Below are positions 61,230 through 64,000 of a stretch of 64,000 nt of DNA, one piece after another. The stretch covers positions 10,971,950-11,035,949 of the forward strand of contig NC_037596.1 of NCBI RefSeq assembly GCF_003073045.1, given 5' to 3'. Origin of the DNA: Pomacea canaliculata (taxonomy: Eukaryota > Mollusca > Gastropoda > Architaenioglossa > Ampullariidae). The position numbers were made by a program, and so were the translations under genes. The notes beneath the pieces are model-generated. The model did no database searches, was not told the DNA's origin, and was given only the letters and a program-made list of their open reading frames with translations. How positions within the stretch are numbered: position 1 is the stretch's first letter; each line of letters starts with the position of its first letter.

Positions 61230-61650
61230 CAAACTACTTTGTTTGACACTTGAAAAATAGACTGCTGTTTAAACTGTGCCAAGTACATGTTTAATGACTG
61301 CCAGGAAATTATTAAATATAAAAGAGAAAAATGTGACCAAGATATGTCCTGATTGATATCTCAGGGATAGACAGTGAAATCCAGTGTCAACAACAACAAC
61401 AATAACAACAACAACAACAATAATAATACATTCATTAGTCCCTTGAGTAGTACCAGTCGTTAATGAAAACATATGGGCAGACGCCACTCTGGCCATTCTT
61501 CAGCGATGGTGAGGCGTTCGATACGACCAGTCCACTGATCACCTCTGCGTTGGCCTTCCTCCACAGTACTCTTAAGGGCAGATTAGATTCTTTCAAGCCG
61601 GTTACATGGACACCAGTTGAATGTTGAAAAAGGAGTCGCTGGTATCCTCT
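61230..61650. repeat. Block shared between the 3' flanks of receptors D and F (copy 2)
   Basis: Counterpart of 45640-46030, interrupted by a CAA/TAA microsatellite at 61387-61428. See copy 1 for the matching anchors. Confidence 0.55.
61387..61428. repeat. CAA/TAA trinucleotide microsatellite
   Basis: Imperfect CAACAA units ending in TAATAATA, inside the shared 3' block and absent as a pure repeat from copy 1. Confidence 0.85.
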
Positions 61651-61846
61651 GAATGCAGCCCCTGTGCTTTGTAAAGAGCCACTCATGATGTGTTGTTTAT
61701 TGACACTATTTTACGAAATCCAGAAAAGGCGGAAGAGTAAATGAGAAAAAGAACTTGATGGCGAACGTAAAAAAAGGGATCATGGGTATAATCGTCATTA
61801 GTGCCACGGGAGGATAGGCTTTATCCGGGTCTGGCCAGTGCCAGTT

Positions 61847-61878
61847 AATGATGATGATGATTGATGATGATGATGGTG
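61847..61878. repeat. GAT trinucleotide microsatellite
   Basis: ATGATGATGATTGATGATG-type run, non-coding. Confidence 0.8.
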
Positions 61879-64000
61879 ATTGTTAGTGTTTAGGAAGGTA
61901 AGAGTTTTTCCAAGGAATAAATTAGTGACATGGAATATGTGTGGCTTCATTGACTGTGTGAGTGAGAAAGAGAGAGTCACGAACAAAGTTTTATTTCTTG
62001 TCATTTTCATCAGTTATCTCCCCTTACGCCACAATTTCTTCTCCTTTTCTTGTCTGTGTTCTCTATTTCTTACGGCGGTGCGATAACAGCTAGGATTAAA
62101 ACTGTTGTTCCCCGATGGAAATGTGGAAGTTTACTTTATGGGTGAGAAAATATGGCGTTCTTTCAGATCAGCCACAGCATGTATTGTCTGAAAACTAACA
62201 AGAAAATACGCTGTTAAAAGTAAACTAAACCACTCCTAAGCTTTACCTGATTATGTGGTAGGTTTTAACTAAAACAGAGAGAAGGAGGAGGGAGGAAAAT
62301 TAACGAAGGAATAAAGATTGCTTTATTTCTTTATGCAGGTGGTACACATACATTAGAGTAATATGTGTGTGAGAGAAAGAACCATGGTGTTTCCCCTTTC
62401 ATTTTTTCATTTTATCATTCGCTTTGTTCTCTTTTTCTTGTTTTATTTTTTTTTTTCATCCATATTCCTTTTTGTTCTCAAGTGTGGGCTGATTTTATCT
62501 AGTAACATGAGGCAAAGATGCAGTAGTAAAGCATGATGACATTGCGATAACCTATAGCTGTTTTTTTTTGTTCTGAAGAAGTATCAAAAAAAAAAGATAA
62601 AATACGCCGCCTAGCTCCGTCTAGCAGGTGTGTGTGTGTGTGAGGTTTTCAAGAAATAGAGATATAAGATAAGGAATAATAATCTTTGTCTTCACATCGA
62701 CATGTGCGCATTAGGGTACACAAAGACATAAACGCGCGCGCACACACACACCCCTACACGCTTGATTACCATTCACGCTCTCGTTTACGATACTTTCACA
62801 CCATTGTTGGGTTAAACACCAAACTTTGTGCTATATCTGCATATAGAAATATTTTAACACTATTGCCAACTTAACGGCCTGAGATTGTTACTTTTTTCCT
62901 CGAATGCAAAAAAGCAGCAAAGCTCGCTTCGCACTGATACACCTGGTCAATAGAGCCCTGTAAGTGTCGCGTATAAAATAACTTCAGTGTCACCAAAGGC
63001 TTGGCACAGACGAGAAATTGCACTCATGCTGCCTTCGATTTTTAAAAGAAAGTCACATGCGGGAAAAAGCTCAAATCTTTAAACTACCTTTTTCTGTTCC
63101 TATGTTAAGAAATGAAATTTTTGAAAATAGTTTTGTAGTTACAATTATGAAATATAAAGGACACGTGTGGGCGGTCTGGCCTTAACATGTGCTATTTATT
63201 GTCCAGCCCGGTAATCCTCCAGCAGATCCTGATTCTAGCACCGCGTCAATGGGCGAAGGCTTTCTAGGATGGAAGTAATACTAATACCTGTTGGCGAGCT
63301 GGACGTCTCATTGATTGACATTGCATATTGGGGGAGGGGTTAAAATTACTTTCGTGCGCGATGAGTTTTACTCACTTTTAACAGGCCGTTGTATGACCGT
63401 CTGTGTGTTTTCTAGTATTGTGTGAGCCTTCGTGTGCATGTAAACTCCTTTAACGTCGACTGGTGCTGGTGAAGGCATGAAGTAAAAACGCTTTACTACA
63501 ACTACTTTTTATTATTAAAAGCTCAAAAGTACAAGACGCCAGTAAAACATGCATATTTCAATCGAAGTTCTTTTTGAAAGGTAAGCCATCGACACTATCA
63601 TTATTTTTAACAAAGCCAAACTTCTCATTGTAAAGGAATGATAAAGCTGCGATTAAACTAGTTTAAAAGGAAATCAGAAGACTTATTGACATTTTGCTCT
63701 GTTCCCCATCAGTCCGATTCTCTATTATAGCAAAAAGCAACTCTAATCATATATGACTAGCTTAATCTGCTATACTTTTTTTTTCTTTTCCCTATATTAC
63801 AGCTTACTTTGCTGTCCAGATACAAGTTTTTTTAGGTAAGTTTAATGATGACCACATTTTAATGACTGTACAAAATGCGTGTACAAATCAGCTGTACTTT
63901 AGAATTACATTGATTTGCGTGGCTGGCATTGTGTTTATACACATACTATCACGCATCCCTGCACGCGCACACCAGCACACTCACACATGCACAGAAAAGT

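Larger units (their letters stand above)
60667..64000. other. 3' flank of receptor F and gene-free end of window
   Basis: AATAAA at 61023-61028 is a possible polyadenylation signal for F. Beyond the shared block and microsatellites I see no gene. Low-complexity GT/CA runs occur near 62627-62642 and 62740-62752. A GC-richer patch near 63200-63270 has no recognisable content. Confidence 0.5.

Noticed and set aside
1-64000. tRNA, rRNA or CRISPR features
   Set aside because: No cloverleaf with A/B boxes, no rRNA-like segment and no regularly spaced direct repeats were recognised by eye; this is not a substitute for a tRNAscan or Rfam search.

Overview
This is a eukaryotic nuclear window, very probably from a mollusc and most likely a gastropod. 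It is AT-rich, with long gene-poor spacers, microsatellites and DNA transposons. Its genes match the multidomain receptor family named after Lymnaea stagnalis GRL101, which combines LDL-receptor class A repeats, leucine-rich repeats and a rhodopsin-like seven-helix domain. No taxon can be proved from the sequence alone. LAYOUT: six GRL101-like receptor genes form three head-to-head (divergent) pairs. Pair 1 is gene A (3151-7219, minus) with gene B (9073-12973, plus). Pair 2 is gene C (35645-39710, minus) with gene D (41560-45394, plus). Pair 3 is gene E (50651-54676, minus) with gene F (56819-60666, plus). Pairs 2 and 3 are a tandem duplication with an offset of about 15 kb that includes their flanks. 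Pair 1 is older. Between pairs 1 and 2 sits a large ankyrin-repeat gene ending in a SOCS box (21955-27012, plus). A CRE/GC-box/CCAAT promoter-like cluster lies about 1.6 kb upstream of it. RECEPTORS: the predicted proteins run signal peptide, two CUB-like domains, an LDLa-like module, a C-type-lectin-like domain, a conserved cysteine linker, four LDLa repeats, LRR N-cap and LRRs, a Cys-rich hinge, then seven helices. They appear to be intronless in the coding part. Minus-strand and plus-strand genes belong to two subfamilies (ERL versus DRF at the end of helix 3), so each pair places one of each subfamily around a shared ~2 kb spacer. This suggests co-regulated cell-surface sensors, perhaps for pattern recognition, but ligand and function are unknown. 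Parts of the LDLa and helix regions are almost identical between otherwise diverged copies, which points to gene conversion. CAVEAT: every gene, including the ankyrin gene, is interrupted by one- or two-base indels, many in homopolymers, and these cluster locally. Uncorrected consensus errors explain this better than six independent gene deaths, but true pseudogenes cannot be excluded. MOBILE DNA: a 1.96-kb pogo/Tigger-like element (97-2059), a 452-bp hAT-type MITE with a perfect 8-bp target duplication (33929-34380), two copies of a 175-bp CAGGG-ended MITE in opposite orientation (13086-13260 and 48029-48203), and a decayed LINE reverse-transcriptase fragment (about 15280-15640).
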